Positions 8,548-17,800 of a DNA stretch of 23,950 nucleotides are shown piece after piece; position 1 is the stretch's first letter; each line of letters starts with the position of its first letter. Below the pieces are notes generated by a model that was not told the origin of the DNA, made no database searches, and was given only the letters and a program-made list of their open reading frames with translations. The stretch comes from Sphingobacteriales bacterium. Lineage in GTDB: Bacteria; Bacteroidota; Bacteroidia; Chitinophagales; Chitinophagaceae. A program made the translations under genes and the position numbers. The stretch is from assembly GCA_024640385.1 (NCBI GenBank), contig JAHEFC010000007.1, forward strand, positions 1 through 23,950. The letters are read 5' to 3'.

Positions 8548-8652
8548 GCGAGAGACGAGAGGCGATAGGCGAGAGAAAGACCGCCTCTCGCCTCTCGTCT
8601 CTCGCCTCTCGCCCCTCGCCTCTCGCCCCTCGCCTCTCGTCTCTCGCCTATT
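8548..8652. repeat. 7 bp-unit inverted array (GCGAGAG / GCCTCTC) filling the intergenic region
   Basis: Directly after the TAG stop (8545-8547) come four units of the gcgagag type (gcgagag, acgagag, gcgatag, gcgagag; 8548-8575), a 7 bp centre (aaagacc), then ten units of the gcctctc type (8583-8652, with variants gtctctc and gcccctc). The two halves are reverse complements, so the transcript can form a long GC-rich hairpin of about 28 bp. The array fills nearly all of the 122 bp between the kinase and sulfatase 2. It may reduce read-through, but no clean T-run follows the hairpin. Confidence 0.9.
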
Positions 8653-8669
8653 TTCATTACTTTTCTTTA

Positions 8670-10235
8670 ATGAAACGCAGCCTCTCTTTCCTCATACTCT
8701 CTTTGCTCTGCATTACGGCAGCAGGTCAATTGGGCAAACCCAATATCATCTACATACTGGCCGACGACCTGGGCTATGGTGATGTCAGCATTTATAATCC
8801 CGCATCAAAGATCAAAACTCCCGTTATAGATGCACTGGCCCGCGAAGGCATGATGTTCACCGATGCGCACAGCGGATCATCAGTTTGCTCCCCCACACGA
8901 TACGGCATTCTCACCGGCAGGTATGCCTGGAGAACCAAACTGCAATCGGGTGTGCTTTGGAGTTATGATGAACCGCTGATCGCGAATGACAGGCTTACGG
9001 TTGCTGGTCTTTTAAAATCAGATGGCTATGCTACGGCTTGCGTGGGCAAATGGCACCTTGGGGTCGGGTGGCAGGTGGCAGGTTCCGGAAAGCAGATTGC
9101 AGGTGGCAGGTCGCAGGTTGCAAGTTCCATGTTGCAGGTTACAGGTAGCGGGTTGCAGGTGGCAGATAGCGGTAAATCTGTTGATCTGCTTGCACCCTTA
9201 ACTGCAGGACCCACAACCATCGGCTTCGATTATTTCTACGGCATTACAGCATCACTTGATATTCCGCCTTATGTGTGGATAGAAAATGATAAGATCACCG
9301 CAGCACGTATCGATACCATTGAAGAAAGAAAAGGTAAAGGGTTCTGGCGTAAAGGACCCATCGGGAATGATTTCAAACATGAAGAGGTATTACCGCAAAT
9401 CACAGAACATTCGATAGCTTATATCAGGGAACAGGCCTCGGCCAAAATACCCTTCTTCCTCTATATTCCCCTAACATCTCCGCATACACCGATACTTCCT
9501 ACACCTCAATATACCGGCAAATCCGGCACCAATGAATATGGCGATTTTGTAGCCATGACGGATGAACTGGTGGGACGCATTCTCGATGCAGTGAAACAAT
9601 CCGGCATAGAACACAACACCATAATTATTTTCACCAGCGACAATGGATGTTCACCCTCGGCAGACATTGCCGGACTTGCATCCATGGGCCATCAGGTCAG
9701 CGGCCCCTTCCGCGGGGCAAAGGCCGATATCTGGGAAGGCGGCCACAGGATCCCATTCATTGTGAAGTGGCCCGTTAAAGTTGCCGCCGGTTCGTCATCT
9801 TCCAAAACCATTTGCCTCACTGACCTCATGGCTACTGCTGCAGACCTGCTCGGCAAAACAGTTCCCGAAAATGCTGGTGAAGACAGTTACAGCATTCTCC
9901 CCCTTTTGTTGAATAAAGAAGGATTTGCACGCAACATTACTATTCATCATTCCATTGATGGAAAGTTTGCCATACGGCAAGACAATTGGAAGCTCATCTT
10001 TGCCGCAGGCAGTGGTGGCTGGACAGCTCCCAACGAAAAACAAGCCGCCGAACTTAGATTGCCACCCATTCAACTTTACGATCTGGATACTGATCCCGCA
10101 GAAAAGATCAATCTCGCATTCAAACATTCGTTCACTGTTTCCAAGCTCACTGAAGAAATGAAAAAGATCATTGAGAATGGAAGAAGCACGCCGGGTGCGC
10201 CTCAACAAAATGATGTGAAGGTGCGGATGCAATAA
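8670..10235 (+). CDS. Secreted type I sulfatase (sulfatase 2) with a repeat-encoded insertion, 521 aa
   Basis: A formylglycine sulfatase. The signal peptide (MKRSLSFLILSLLCITAAGQ) precedes PNIIYILADDLGY, and the CSPTR motif has Cys73 with LTGRY after it. The active-site loop GKWHLG is intact (Lys127, His129). GFDYFYG, ASLDIPPYV, SPHTP, TSDNG and the GAKADIWEGGHRIP loop follow. Five residues after His129 comes an insertion of five 7-residue repeats (residues 134-168), encoded by a 7 bp DNA array. The insertion is in frame and lies in a loop before GFDYFYG that I recall as variable in length. The sulfatase frame is otherwise intact, so the protein may be functional. A zinc-free MDR gene follows after 13 bp, probably in the same transcript. 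The substrate is unknown. Confidence 0.92.
   Translation: MKRSLSFLILSLLCITAAGQLGKPNIIYILADDLGYGDVSIYNPASKIKTPVIDALAREGMMFTDAHSGSSVCSPTRYGILTGRYAWRTKLQSGVLWSYDEPLIANDRLTVAGLLKSDGYATACVGKWHLGVGWQVAGSGKQIAGGRSQVASSMLQVTGSGLQVADSGKSVDLLAPLTAGPTTIGFDYFYGITASLDIPPYVWIENDKITAARIDTIEERKGKGFWRKGPIGNDFKHEEVLPQITEHSIAYIREQASAKIPFFLYIPLTSPHTPILPTPQYTGKSGTNEYGDFVAMTDELVGRILDAVKQSGIEHNTIIIFTSDNGCSPSADIAGLASMGHQVSGPFRGAKADIWEGGHRIPFIVKWPVKVAAGSSSSKTICLTDLMATAADLLGKTVPENAGEDSYSILPLLLNKEGFARNITIHHSIDGKFAIRQDNWKLIFAAGSGGWTAPNEKQAAELRLPPIQLYDLDTDPAEKINLAFKHSFTVSKLTEEMKKIIENGRSTPGAPQQNDVKVRMQ
9069..9173 (+). repeat. 7 bp-unit array (GCAGGTT family) inside sulfatase 2
   Basis: About fifteen imperfect 7 bp units (gcaggtg, gcaggtt and variants) cover 105 bp. 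Since 3 x 7 = 21 bp, the protein shows five 7-residue repeats: WQVAGSG, KQIAGGR, SQVASSM, LQVTGSG and LQVADSG. The DNA word is the same as in the arrays at 13224, 14774 and 21099, so this is one dispersed family that here lies inside a coding sequence. Confidence 0.9.
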
Positions 10236-10248
10236 ATAATCACCATCA

Positions 10249-11214
10249 ATGAAAGCTATCGTTAACCCAGGATATGGTTCTCCCGACATCTTAACATTGC
10301 AAGATATTCCCAAGCCATCGCCCGGGCCTAATGAAGTATTAGTGAAGATCCATGCTACCACAGTAAACAGAACTGACTGCGGGCTGAGGGCGGGAAAGCC
10401 GTTCTTCGTGCGGTTCATCATTGGACTGTTCCGCCCGCCCTGGAAAGTGATGGGTAGTGAGTTCTCCGGAGTGGTCGAAGCGGTGGGTAGTGAGGTGAGT
10501 GAATTCAAATCGGGCGATGAAGTATTCGGGCTTAACCAGAAGACTTTTGGCGCACACGCAGAATTCATGTGTATGCCGGCTTCTGGTGCCATTACGCTGA
10601 AGCCATCCAACCTGTCATTCGAAGAATCTGTTGCCATCATCGAAGGCCCCTGGCTGGCGATGAATTATTATCATGCGGTTGGTCTCAATAAAGATCATAA
10701 GATACTCATCAACGGCACCAGCGGTTCCATCGGCAGTTCTGGTCTTCAACTGGCAAAACATTTTGGTGCAGATGTAACTGCAGTGATCAATACAAAAAAT
10801 ATTGAGCTGGCGAAAAAACTTGGAGCTGATCGTGTGATCGATTATCAACAGGAAGATTTTACCAAACTGAATGATCGATTCGATTTCATTTTTGATGCCG
10901 TTGGAAAAAGTTCATATTCACGCAGCAAACACCTGCTTAAAGATCGCGGCAGATATTTTTCTACTGAACTGGGACCCGGGTTGGAAAACATCTATATGAG
11001 TATCTGGGGCGCCATCACCCGCAATAAGAAAGTCATCTTCCCCATTCCAAAAGAAAACAAACAAGATATCCTGTTCTTCAAAACCCTGGCGGAAAACGGC
11101 GAACTGAAACCGGTGATCGACAGGTATTACACCCTGGACCAGGTTCCTGACGCATGCCGTTACGTGGAAACCGGCGAGAAAACCGGGCATGTGGTGATCC
11201 GGGTGAAACATTAA
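10249..11214 (+). CDS. Zinc-free medium-chain (MDR) NAD(P)H oxidoreductase, 321 aa
   Basis: A quinone-oxidoreductase-like member of the medium-chain dehydrogenase/reductase superfamily. The N-terminal GroES-like part has the MKAIVNPGYGSPDIL opening and GSEFSGVVEAVGS. The Rossmann motif is GTSGSIGSSGLQLAKHFGA, followed by GADRVIDY and DFIFDAVG. The C-terminus ends TGHVVIRVKH, typical of the family. It has none of the catalytic or structural zinc cysteine clusters of alcohol dehydrogenases. No signal peptide is present, so it is cytosolic. It begins 13 bp after sulfatase 2 and is probably cotranscribed with it, but a functional link to desulfation is not evident. It probably reduces a quinone or an alpha,beta-unsaturated carbonyl; the substrate is unknown. 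Confidence 0.9.
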   Translation: MKAIVNPGYGSPDILTLQDIPKPSPGPNEVLVKIHATTVNRTDCGLRAGKPFFVRFIIGLFRPPWKVMGSEFSGVVEAVGSEVSEFKSGDEVFGLNQKTFGAHAEFMCMPASGAITLKPSNLSFEESVAIIEGPWLAMNYYHAVGLNKDHKILINGTSGSIGSSGLQLAKHFGADVTAVINTKNIELAKKLGADRVIDYQQEDFTKLNDRFDFIFDAVGKSSYSRSKHLLKDRGRYFSTELGPGLENIYMSIWGAITRNKKVIFPIPKENKQDILFFKTLAENGELKPVIDRYYTLDQVPDACRYVETGEKTGHVVIRVKH

Positions 11215-11277
11215 GACTCCATAAAAATGGCTAATATTGATAACATCATCTGATATAATGATGAAAACTACGCCATC

Positions 11278-12762
11278 ATGAAGTTCAAATTGCTGCTTCT
11301 CTTTTTGTTCGTTCATTCCATCGTGTATGCGCAAACTTCACGCCCCAATATTATCGTGTTCCTGGTAGATGATATGGGCTGGCAGGATACCTCAGTGCCT
11401 TTCTGGACTGAGCAAACGCCGCTGAATAAAAGACACCATACGCCCAATATGGAACGGCTGGCTAAAGCCGGTATGAAATTCACCTCGGCATATGCCACAC
11501 CGGTTTGCACACCAACACGTACCAGCATGCTTACGGGCATGAATGCCAGCAGGCATGGCGTCACCAACTGGACTTCGCCATGGCCCAACGACAATACCGA
11601 TGCAAAGGATGATCAGTTTGATCCGGCACCCTGGAATATCAACGGGCTCAGTCCGGTGCCCGGTATCCCCAATACAATCTATGCCACACCTTTCCCGCAG
11701 ATCCTGAAAGAGCATGGCTATTTCACTATTCATGTAGGCAAGGCACACTGGGCATCTATGGGCACCCCGGGATCCAGCCCTTACAATATGGGATTCATGG
11801 TGAATATAGCAGGTCACTCAGCAGGCCATCCTCAGAGTTATTATGGCAAGGAGAATTATGGCAACATCCAGGGTAAAGCATCTGCACAGGCCGTGCCCGA
11901 TCTTTCATCCTATCACGGTACCGACACTTTTCTCACTGAAGCACTTACTCTTGAAGCCATTAAAACACTGGAAGCGCCCATACGCAACAAGCAGCCCTTC
12001 TACCTGAATATGGCACACTACGCGGTGCATACACCTATTCAGGCAGATCACAGGTTCTTCCAGAAATATATTGATGCCGGACTGGATACCATTGAGGCCA
12101 GGTATGCCTCCCTGGTAGAAGGCATGGATAAAAGCCTTGGTGACATAATGAATTACCTTAAATCTATGAAGGTGGACCAGAACACCGTGATCATTTTCAT
12201 GAGTGATAATGGCGGACTTAGCCTTACCCCGCACAGAACAGCTCCGGCCCACACCCAGAATCTTCCCCTCCGGGCTGGTAAAGGATCAGTGTACGAAGGT
12301 GGTATTCGGGTACCCATGATAGTTAGCTGGCCGGCATTGATCAAACCTGGTACGGTCACCGATCAGTATGTGATCATCGATGATTTCTTTCCAACCATTC
12401 TGAGCCTTGCCGGCATAAAAAAATATGAAATGGTACAGCAGATCGATGGCATTAGCATGGTACCCATCTTTGCAAATCCATCCTATTCAGATACCAGCCG
12501 GGCGCTGATCTGGCATTATCCAAACAAATGGAATAATCAGGCCGGTCCGGGCATCAATTATTACAGCGCCATACGCAAGGGGTCATGGAAAATGGTATAC
12601 AGTATGCGCGATGGCAAAAAAGAACTGTATAACCTGAAGAATGATATTGGTGAGAACCATGATCTGGCCTCATTTTATCCATCTAAAACAAATGAGTTGT
12701 ACGATCTGCTGTTTTCCAGGCTTAAAGAAAACAAGGCCCCGATGATGGTGATGAAAAAATAA
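11278..12762 (+). CDS. Secreted type I sulfatase (sulfatase 3), 494 aa
   Basis: The third sulfatase of the window and a different subtype from the other two. A signal peptide (MKFKLLLLFLFVHSIVYAQ) leads into PNIIVFLVDDMGW, and the maturation motif is CTPTR with Cys77. A longer insert follows the DDMGW motif (PFWTEQTPLNKRHHTPNMER). The GKAHWA loop keeps the active-site Lys and His. AHYAVHTPI, MSDNGG and the GKGSVYEGGIRVPM loop complete the active site. The C-terminus has the common LYNLKNDIGE segment. It starts 63 bp after the MDR gene and ends 14 bp from a converging gene. Type I sulfatase is certain; the substrate is not. Confidence 0.93.
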   Translation: MKFKLLLLFLFVHSIVYAQTSRPNIIVFLVDDMGWQDTSVPFWTEQTPLNKRHHTPNMERLAKAGMKFTSAYATPVCTPTRTSMLTGMNASRHGVTNWTSPWPNDNTDAKDDQFDPAPWNINGLSPVPGIPNTIYATPFPQILKEHGYFTIHVGKAHWASMGTPGSSPYNMGFMVNIAGHSAGHPQSYYGKENYGNIQGKASAQAVPDLSSYHGTDTFLTEALTLEAIKTLEAPIRNKQPFYLNMAHYAVHTPIQADHRFFQKYIDAGLDTIEARYASLVEGMDKSLGDIMNYLKSMKVDQNTVIIFMSDNGGLSLTPHRTAPAHTQNLPLRAGKGSVYEGGIRVPMIVSWPALIKPGTVTDQYVIIDDFFPTILSLAGIKKYEMVQQIDGISMVPIFANPSYSDTSRALIWHYPNKWNNQAGPGINYYSAIRKGSWKMVYSMRDGKKELYNLKNDIGENHDLASFYPSKTNELYDLLFSRLKENKAPMMVMKK

Positions 12763-12776
12763 TTGTCTGTCGAATA

Positions 12777-13193
12777 TCATCGCGGCTCCCATAGCCTGTC
12801 CCAGGCTTCAATGTCAGATTCGCGGAGCTGGTATTTGCGACCATAATTTAGAATAAAGAAAAAACCGCCGTATTTGCTGACCTTCATTCGAAGGGGTATG
12901 CCCTCACTGAATGTGGCAACAGCATATTTATAGTCTTTCCAGACAGTCAACACCTGCACCTCGGCCTTGGACCTTTTTAATAATGCTTTCGCTTGTTCAA
13001 CATTGATGGTATAGTGGGCTTTCCCGGAAAGATCAACATCCCCGCTCTTTTCAAATTCTTTTCCCAGTGTGCTGTCAGTATACACTTCTATAGACTGCAA
13101 CTTGTCCCAATCCACCTTGGTTTTCAGTTTCAACACCAGTACACCTGCAGTGACGATAACAGCAAGCAGTGCAACAAGGACCCGGGTTTTCAT
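12777..13193 (-). CDS. Small membrane-anchored protein of unknown function, 138 aa
   Basis: I recognise no family. The ATG at 13193 gives MKTRVLVALLAVIVTAGVLV, a single N-terminal membrane anchor or uncleaved signal, followed by a soluble alpha/beta domain of about 110 residues ending DIEAWDRLWEPR. A TTG two codons upstream is a less likely start. It is the last of three minus-strand genes for small exported proteins (14715 to 12777), so it is probably the end of an operon. A GCAGGTT array lies in the 65 bp between it and the gene before it. It converges on sulfatase 3 with a 14 bp gap and no visible terminator hairpin. Confidence 0.7.
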   Translation of the reverse strand: MKTRVLVALLAVIVTAGVLVLKLKTKVDWDKLQSIEVYTDSTLGKEFEKSGDVDLSGKAHYTINVEQAKALLKRSKAEVQVLTVWKDYKYAVATFSEGIPLRMKVSKYGGFFFILNYGRKYQLRESDIEAWDRLWEPR

Positions 13194-13223
13194 GAACAAC
13201 GTTTGTATAAAGATACCAAAAGT

Positions 13224-13258
13224 ACAGGTTGCAGGTGGCAGGTTCCAGGTTGCGGGGG
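13224..13258. repeat. 7 bp-unit array (GCAGGTT family) after a TAG stop
   Basis: The plus strand reads acaggtt, gcaggtg, gcaggtt, ccaggtt, gcggggg. Its right edge touches the TAG stop codon (complement of 13259-13261) of the minus-strand gene. It fills about half of the gap between two genes of the presumed operon. Confidence 0.8.
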
Positions 13259-13777
13259 CTATTCGATTTTGATCGATTCAAATACTTTTTCAAACATGGG
13301 CATAGTTTGACTCTCAGAATGATATTGATTCATGTAACTCACCCGAAGTACTCCGCCCCTGGCGATCACGAAACTTTCAGAGGTTGTCGCCAGGCTATAA
13401 TTGACCATGGGTGACATAGAAACCCTTCTACCGTCTAGCCCTCCTATCCGTACAGGTACTACCCGGATATCTGCAGGACTGATATTTGATTTCACACTCT
13501 GCAGCATCGATCTTTTTATATAAGCAGCCAGGCTGTCGATTCCCATACCAGAGGGGGCCTTACTGATGCTGATCTGGATCGACTCACGGTATTTGTCATC
13601 CGGCCCGGATAAAGGCGAAACGATCTGAACCGAACCATCGGCCTGGCGAATGATTTCATAATTGTCGGGGCAGGAAAAACTAAAGCGGATGGAGAGTGAA
13701 TCTCTGAATGTCTTCTGGGCACAAAGCGACAAAGAAAGTAAGGCGAAACAAAAAACTAAGGTGAGTGCTTTAAGCAT
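13259..13777 (-). CDS. Exported protein, possibly PsbP/DcrB-like, 172 aa
   Basis: ATG at 13777 gives the signal peptide MLKALTLVFCFALLSLSLCAQ; a TTG seven codons upstream is unlikely. The mature part (FSFSCPDNYEIIRQADGSVQ, an ISISKAPSG strand, an AAYIKRSMLQ helix, and a final FEKVFESIKIE) has the order of elements of the PsbP/DcrB/Mog1-type alpha-beta sandwich, in which a similar closing helix is common. That assignment is from pattern only and is uncertain. There is no lipobox; the Cys in the signal peptide is not followed by Gly or Ser in the usual pattern. It is 29 bp downstream of the gene at 13807-14715. Confidence 0.7.
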   Translation of the reverse strand: MLKALTLVFCFALLSLSLCAQKTFRDSLSIRFSFSCPDNYEIIRQADGSVQIVSPLSGPDDKYRESIQISISKAPSGMGIDSLAAYIKRSMLQSVKSNISPADIRVVPVRIGGLDGRRVSMSPMVNYSLATTSESFVIARGGVLRVSYMNQYHSESQTMPMFEKVFESIKIE

Positions 13778-13806
13778 GGTGTATTTATAGGTGAGCAACC
13801 TGGGAT

Positions 13807-14715
13807 TTAATCTTTTTTCTTAAAAACATTCAGCTTGTCTTTCAGAGATTTCTTCTCCTTGGGTTCAGGCGAACCAGCAGGTGCAGCGTCAGATTTTGAC
13901 GGGCTGGCATCAGCCATTTCTTCTTCTTTATCATTGGCGGGCGCAGGGGCTGTTACCGCGCCTGCCTGATCTTTCATATACGTGTACTTATACTGGTATC
14001 CATACTGTGGCTGCCAGGATTGTTCTGCAGCATTCCATTTTGATTGCATAACAAGCGTAGGGTTGGCATATTTGTCGTACGAATATTTAAACATCTGGTT
14101 CGCATGCTGCTTGACGCCTTTCTCATAGTTAATATTTCTTTCAACATTACCCCGTGCATCAAATGTTCTGACGGAAAATGTATCTTTTGGATTATCCTGG
14201 CTGAACCTGATCTCTGTACGTAATACGCTGTCTTTATTGAATTCCTTCTTAAAGATTACTTCGTCACTTTTATTCAGGTAGCCAATGAATATATGGAAGG
14301 GATGTTTGGTTTGTTTTACCAACAACATGCGGGTTCCGTCGGAATAATGATATAGCCAGCCATCGTCCGTCAAAACGGACGCTGGCTCAATCTTCACGGG
14401 CTTCTCAGGTTCCTTCTCAGGTGTTATGGTTATCTCAGATGTTTTCGGTTTGGTTTTACCCGAAGGATCCAGTTTTGAATAATCCACAACCTGCTGTTGC
14501 CGGATCAGCTTTTGGTCCTCATCGAAATAAAAGATGTCTGTATCAGTGCCCGGATTCTGCTCTACCTCGTTTTTGGAATTCAACTTAAACAGAACATTTG
14601 TCACTTCCACTTTGCTCACTTTACCATAAATAGGTCGGCTTTTAACAACAGCTTGTTTCTGCGCCATTGAAAACTGTCCGCAGAGCAGGAATAGAATGAT
14701 CAGAAATTTATTCAT
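13807..14715 (-). CDS. Exported protein of unknown function with charged tail, 302 aa
   Basis: The ATG at 14715 gives the signal peptide MNKFLIILFLLCGQFSMAQ. A longer frame from 14817 would translate the GCAGGTT array and is rejected as the start. The protein has beta-rich segments recalling Rhs/YD-like or toxin_WG-like strings (DARGNVERNINYEKG, KYSYDKYANPTL) and a low-complexity Ala/Pro/Lys/Glu tail ending KLNVFKKKD. I cannot name a family. It is the first of three minus-strand genes and is divergent from the propeller kinase. Confidence 0.7.
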   Translation of the reverse strand: MNKFLIILFLLCGQFSMAQKQAVVKSRPIYGKVSKVEVTNVLFKLNSKNEVEQNPGTDTDIFYFDEDQKLIRQQQVVDYSKLDPSGKTKPKTSEITITPEKEPEKPVKIEPASVLTDDGWLYHYSDGTRMLLVKQTKHPFHIFIGYLNKSDEVIFKKEFNKDSVLRTEIRFSQDNPKDTFSVRTFDARGNVERNINYEKGVKQHANQMFKYSYDKYANPTLVMQSKWNAAEQSWQPQYGYQYKYTYMKDQAGAVTAPAPANDKEEEMADASPSKSDAAPAGSPEPKEKKSLKDKLNVFKKKD

Positions 14716-14773
14716 GTTACGAAACTGGCCAAAGATCCCAGACGATGCAATAATCGGAAGTGAGTATTTTGTA

Positions 14774-14829
14774 GCAGGTTGCAGGTTGCACTGGAACCTG
14801 CAACCTGCAACCTGCAACCTGAATCTGCT
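14774..14829. repeat. 7 bp-unit inverted array (GCAGGTT) between divergent genes
   Basis: Two gcaggtt units are followed by gcactgg, then four aacctgc-type units and a decayed remainder. A perfect 17 bp inverted repeat is present (14774-14790 with 14799-14815, loop 8 bp). It lies 59 bp upstream of the minus-strand ATG (14715) and about 70 bp upstream of the kinase ATG (14898), so it sits in the shared promoter region rather than at a stop codon. Confidence 0.85.
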
Positions 14830-14897
14830 GCCTGTAAATAGAATCTTACTATTTTTAACCGTTGTCGCTATCTCAACAATACCATCTTCCTAAACTT

Positions 14898-17800
14898 ATG
14901 GGGATCATTATGATCTTCATTTCCAGCCCATCCCTGCAGGCCCAGCCCGACGCCACACGTATGTTCTCCCGGTATACTACCAAAGACGGGCTGCTCATCA
15001 ATAGCATTTACGATATTGAAAGAAGCCAGAACGGTATGTGGTGGATCGGCACCGGCGCCGGCTTGCAACGCTTCGATGGTTATGGATTCGAAAACTGGAC
15101 CGAGCCTGCCGACAAAAAGAACCTCAGCAACCCGGGTGTACAACGGATCTATGAAGATAAAGCTGGCAATGTTTGGGTATTCAATTTCAGTTATCACTAC
15201 GTTTTCCCTGCAGGCAAAAAGAAATACGAACGCATTACTGCAGATCCATCCAAAAACATTAGTTACCCTTCCGTATACCTGCTGCCATTAATGGAACAGG
15301 GCGGCCGGATCTGGTGCATTGAAGGCAACTCAGGGATCTATGGCATTAATCAGCAGACCAAAAAACTAGACACCATCATCCCAATCATGTTCAAGCCGGG
15401 CCTGCCTTCCTTCAGTTCCTCATCCATCCCATTCATTGGCAAAGATGAAGATGGGTCGGTGTGGATCAGCCAGGATCTTGCCGATAGCAATTACCTGTTG
15501 CATTTCATTCCTGGCAAAATACCCGAAATCAAAACATTTTCCGTTAAAGATCATGGACGGCTAAAAGCATTCATCCCACTAGGGAAAAATGAATTTCTAT
15601 TCCTGAGTACCGCCTATGCAGCCATCTCCAATGGCAATGATCCATCAAACCCTCTGCAGATCATCACCCGTGAAAATATCCCCGGAAATTTCATCCGAAT
15701 GTTCTCTTACGAAAAGCTGAAAGTCTATAATAAAGGCAATATCCTGTTCAGTGGTGATAAAGGTCTTTATGAATTTAACCCTGTCAACAGAACCATATCC
15801 CCTTACGCTACCTCGGCCTATCCTGAAATAGACCTAAGCAGGCAGTTCCTTTTTGCGATCAAAGAAGACAGACATGGAAACATATGGATGGCCCGCGATG
15901 CCAGTGATGGTCTTCTCCTGTTTTTTCCCGGAAAACTCAAATTCGCATTTTCAAAAGGCCCCGCTCAGTATTTCAACATAGTGTATTCACTTGTTGCAGA
16001 CAAAGAAGGAAATATGATCTCGGCAGGCTATCAGAAAGGGCTTAACCTGTTTTCAAAAAATGGTGAGTGGATAAAATATATCGACCTGCCAAAAACAGAA
16101 GATGGGCTTACCACTTCAATGCGCTGCATGAACTTCATTGACTCAAATCACCTGGTAATGAAATCTCTGTACGGTAAAATGGCCGTACTCAATCTGGACG
16201 ATCACTCCATCATCGATATCAGCCACCTACTCCCTTCCCGGGTAGCCTCGCAACGAAATTCCTTCGACGCAAATTTTGTTCCGAATGGCAGTAATTCACT
16301 GCAATTTGTTCATGGCAATTACCTGATTACCATAGAAAAAAATCAGCATTCCTATAAAGTAATGGTGACTGATTCCCTGACGGAAGTTGACCGCATTACT
16401 GTGAGTACTATAGATCCCAATGGACATACTGTTTTGGGAACTACCAACGGCTTATACACGAGGGCGGAGAAAAACTGGAAAAAGTTGCCTGGCACTGAAG
16501 GCATCTATGTGAAACACCTGGTATTCAACAAAGAAGGTACACTTTGGATGGCCAGCACTTCGGGAATCTATCTTTTCAAAAACAATATATTAATACATAA
16601 ATACGATGAAGCATCGGGCCTTCTGAACCATTTCGTCTACGGTATTCTGTTCGATAACGAAGGAAACGCCTGGTACAGTTCGAACAAAGGACTGGGCTGC
16701 ATTAAAAAGGATGGCAGTCTGAAATTCTTTACTGCTGCTGATGGCCTGCAGGGCGATGAATTCGATACACAGAGCTTTTGGAAAACCAGCGATGGGAAAC
16801 TTCATTTCGGTGGTACAAATGGGATCACATCTTTCTCTCCGAAGGATATATTGCAGCCAGGCATACCGGACAAAACCATTTTGGCTGCCCTACAGGTCAA
16901 TGGCGAAAACTATCCATTGGATCGAAGGATTGAGAACCTGAACAATCTCGAACTTCCATATAACCTGAATGCACTCAGTTTCAGTTTTTCACTCACTGAT
17001 GTAACTGACCCCGGCTATATTGTATACCAAACCCGGATGGAAGGCTTTGATAAAGATTGGGTGAACCTAAGGGTCATCCGTTCTGCCCGTTACCTGCTGC
17101 CTCCCGGAAAATACACACTTCATGTTCGCGGCTCCGTTGATGGCAGTAAATGGAGTGAAGAACTGCTTTTACCCATTCTGATTCACCCGGCCTGGTGGCA
17201 GACCCTCTGGTTCAGGATACTGACAGGTTTCTCCGTTCTTAGTATATTATTCGGATCCTTCTGGTATTACACAAGAAGAAAAACAGAACGCCTCAAGCTA
17301 CAACTTGTACTGCAACAGGAAATGCAAAAAGAAAGAGAAAGGATCAGTCGTGACCTGCACGACAATATTGGCGCTTACAGCACAGCTATGATAGCCAACA
17401 CAGATACTCTGGAATCTGTAATGAAAGATGATGAAAGCAAAGAAAAGCTTCTCCACCTGAAAGACAATGCAAGGAATATTCTGAGCACCATCCGTGAAAC
17501 CATCTGGCTGCTGAACAGCAAGAATCTGACAGTACGCGGCTTTACTGACGGCTTCATGAATTATTGCACCAACATCCTCCGCCACTACGATGGCATTGAG
17601 ATCGAGTTCAGCGATGAGATCATTTCCAACAAAGAACTTTCACCGGCAATTGCACTAAATCTTCTTCGTATACTACAGGAGCAGATCCAGAACATCGTGA
17701 AACATTCAGGGGCTACGTTGATCCGCTGTAATATTAAAAGCAGTGAAGTGCTTAACATTACAATTAAAGATAACGGGAAAGGTTTTGATGTGAATGGCGG

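Noticed and set aside
8548..8652. CRISPR-like array
   Set aside because: Units are 7 bp and contiguous, with no unique spacers of 25-40 bp, no leader and no cas genes in the window.
10440..10505. gtgatgggtagtgag-like words as another array
   Set aside because: They fall in the conserved MDR segment VMGSEFSGVVEAVGSE and reflect protein sequence, with no fixed period.
9795..10640. 281-codon minus-strand open frame
   Set aside because: It is antisense to the end of sulfatase 2 and the start of the MDR gene, both with strong family motifs, and it has no recognisable motif of its own.
14716..14817. Upstream extension of the minus-strand gene at 13807 to 14817
   Set aside because: It would translate the GCAGGTT array in front of a clear signal peptide at 14715; the internal ATG fits much better.
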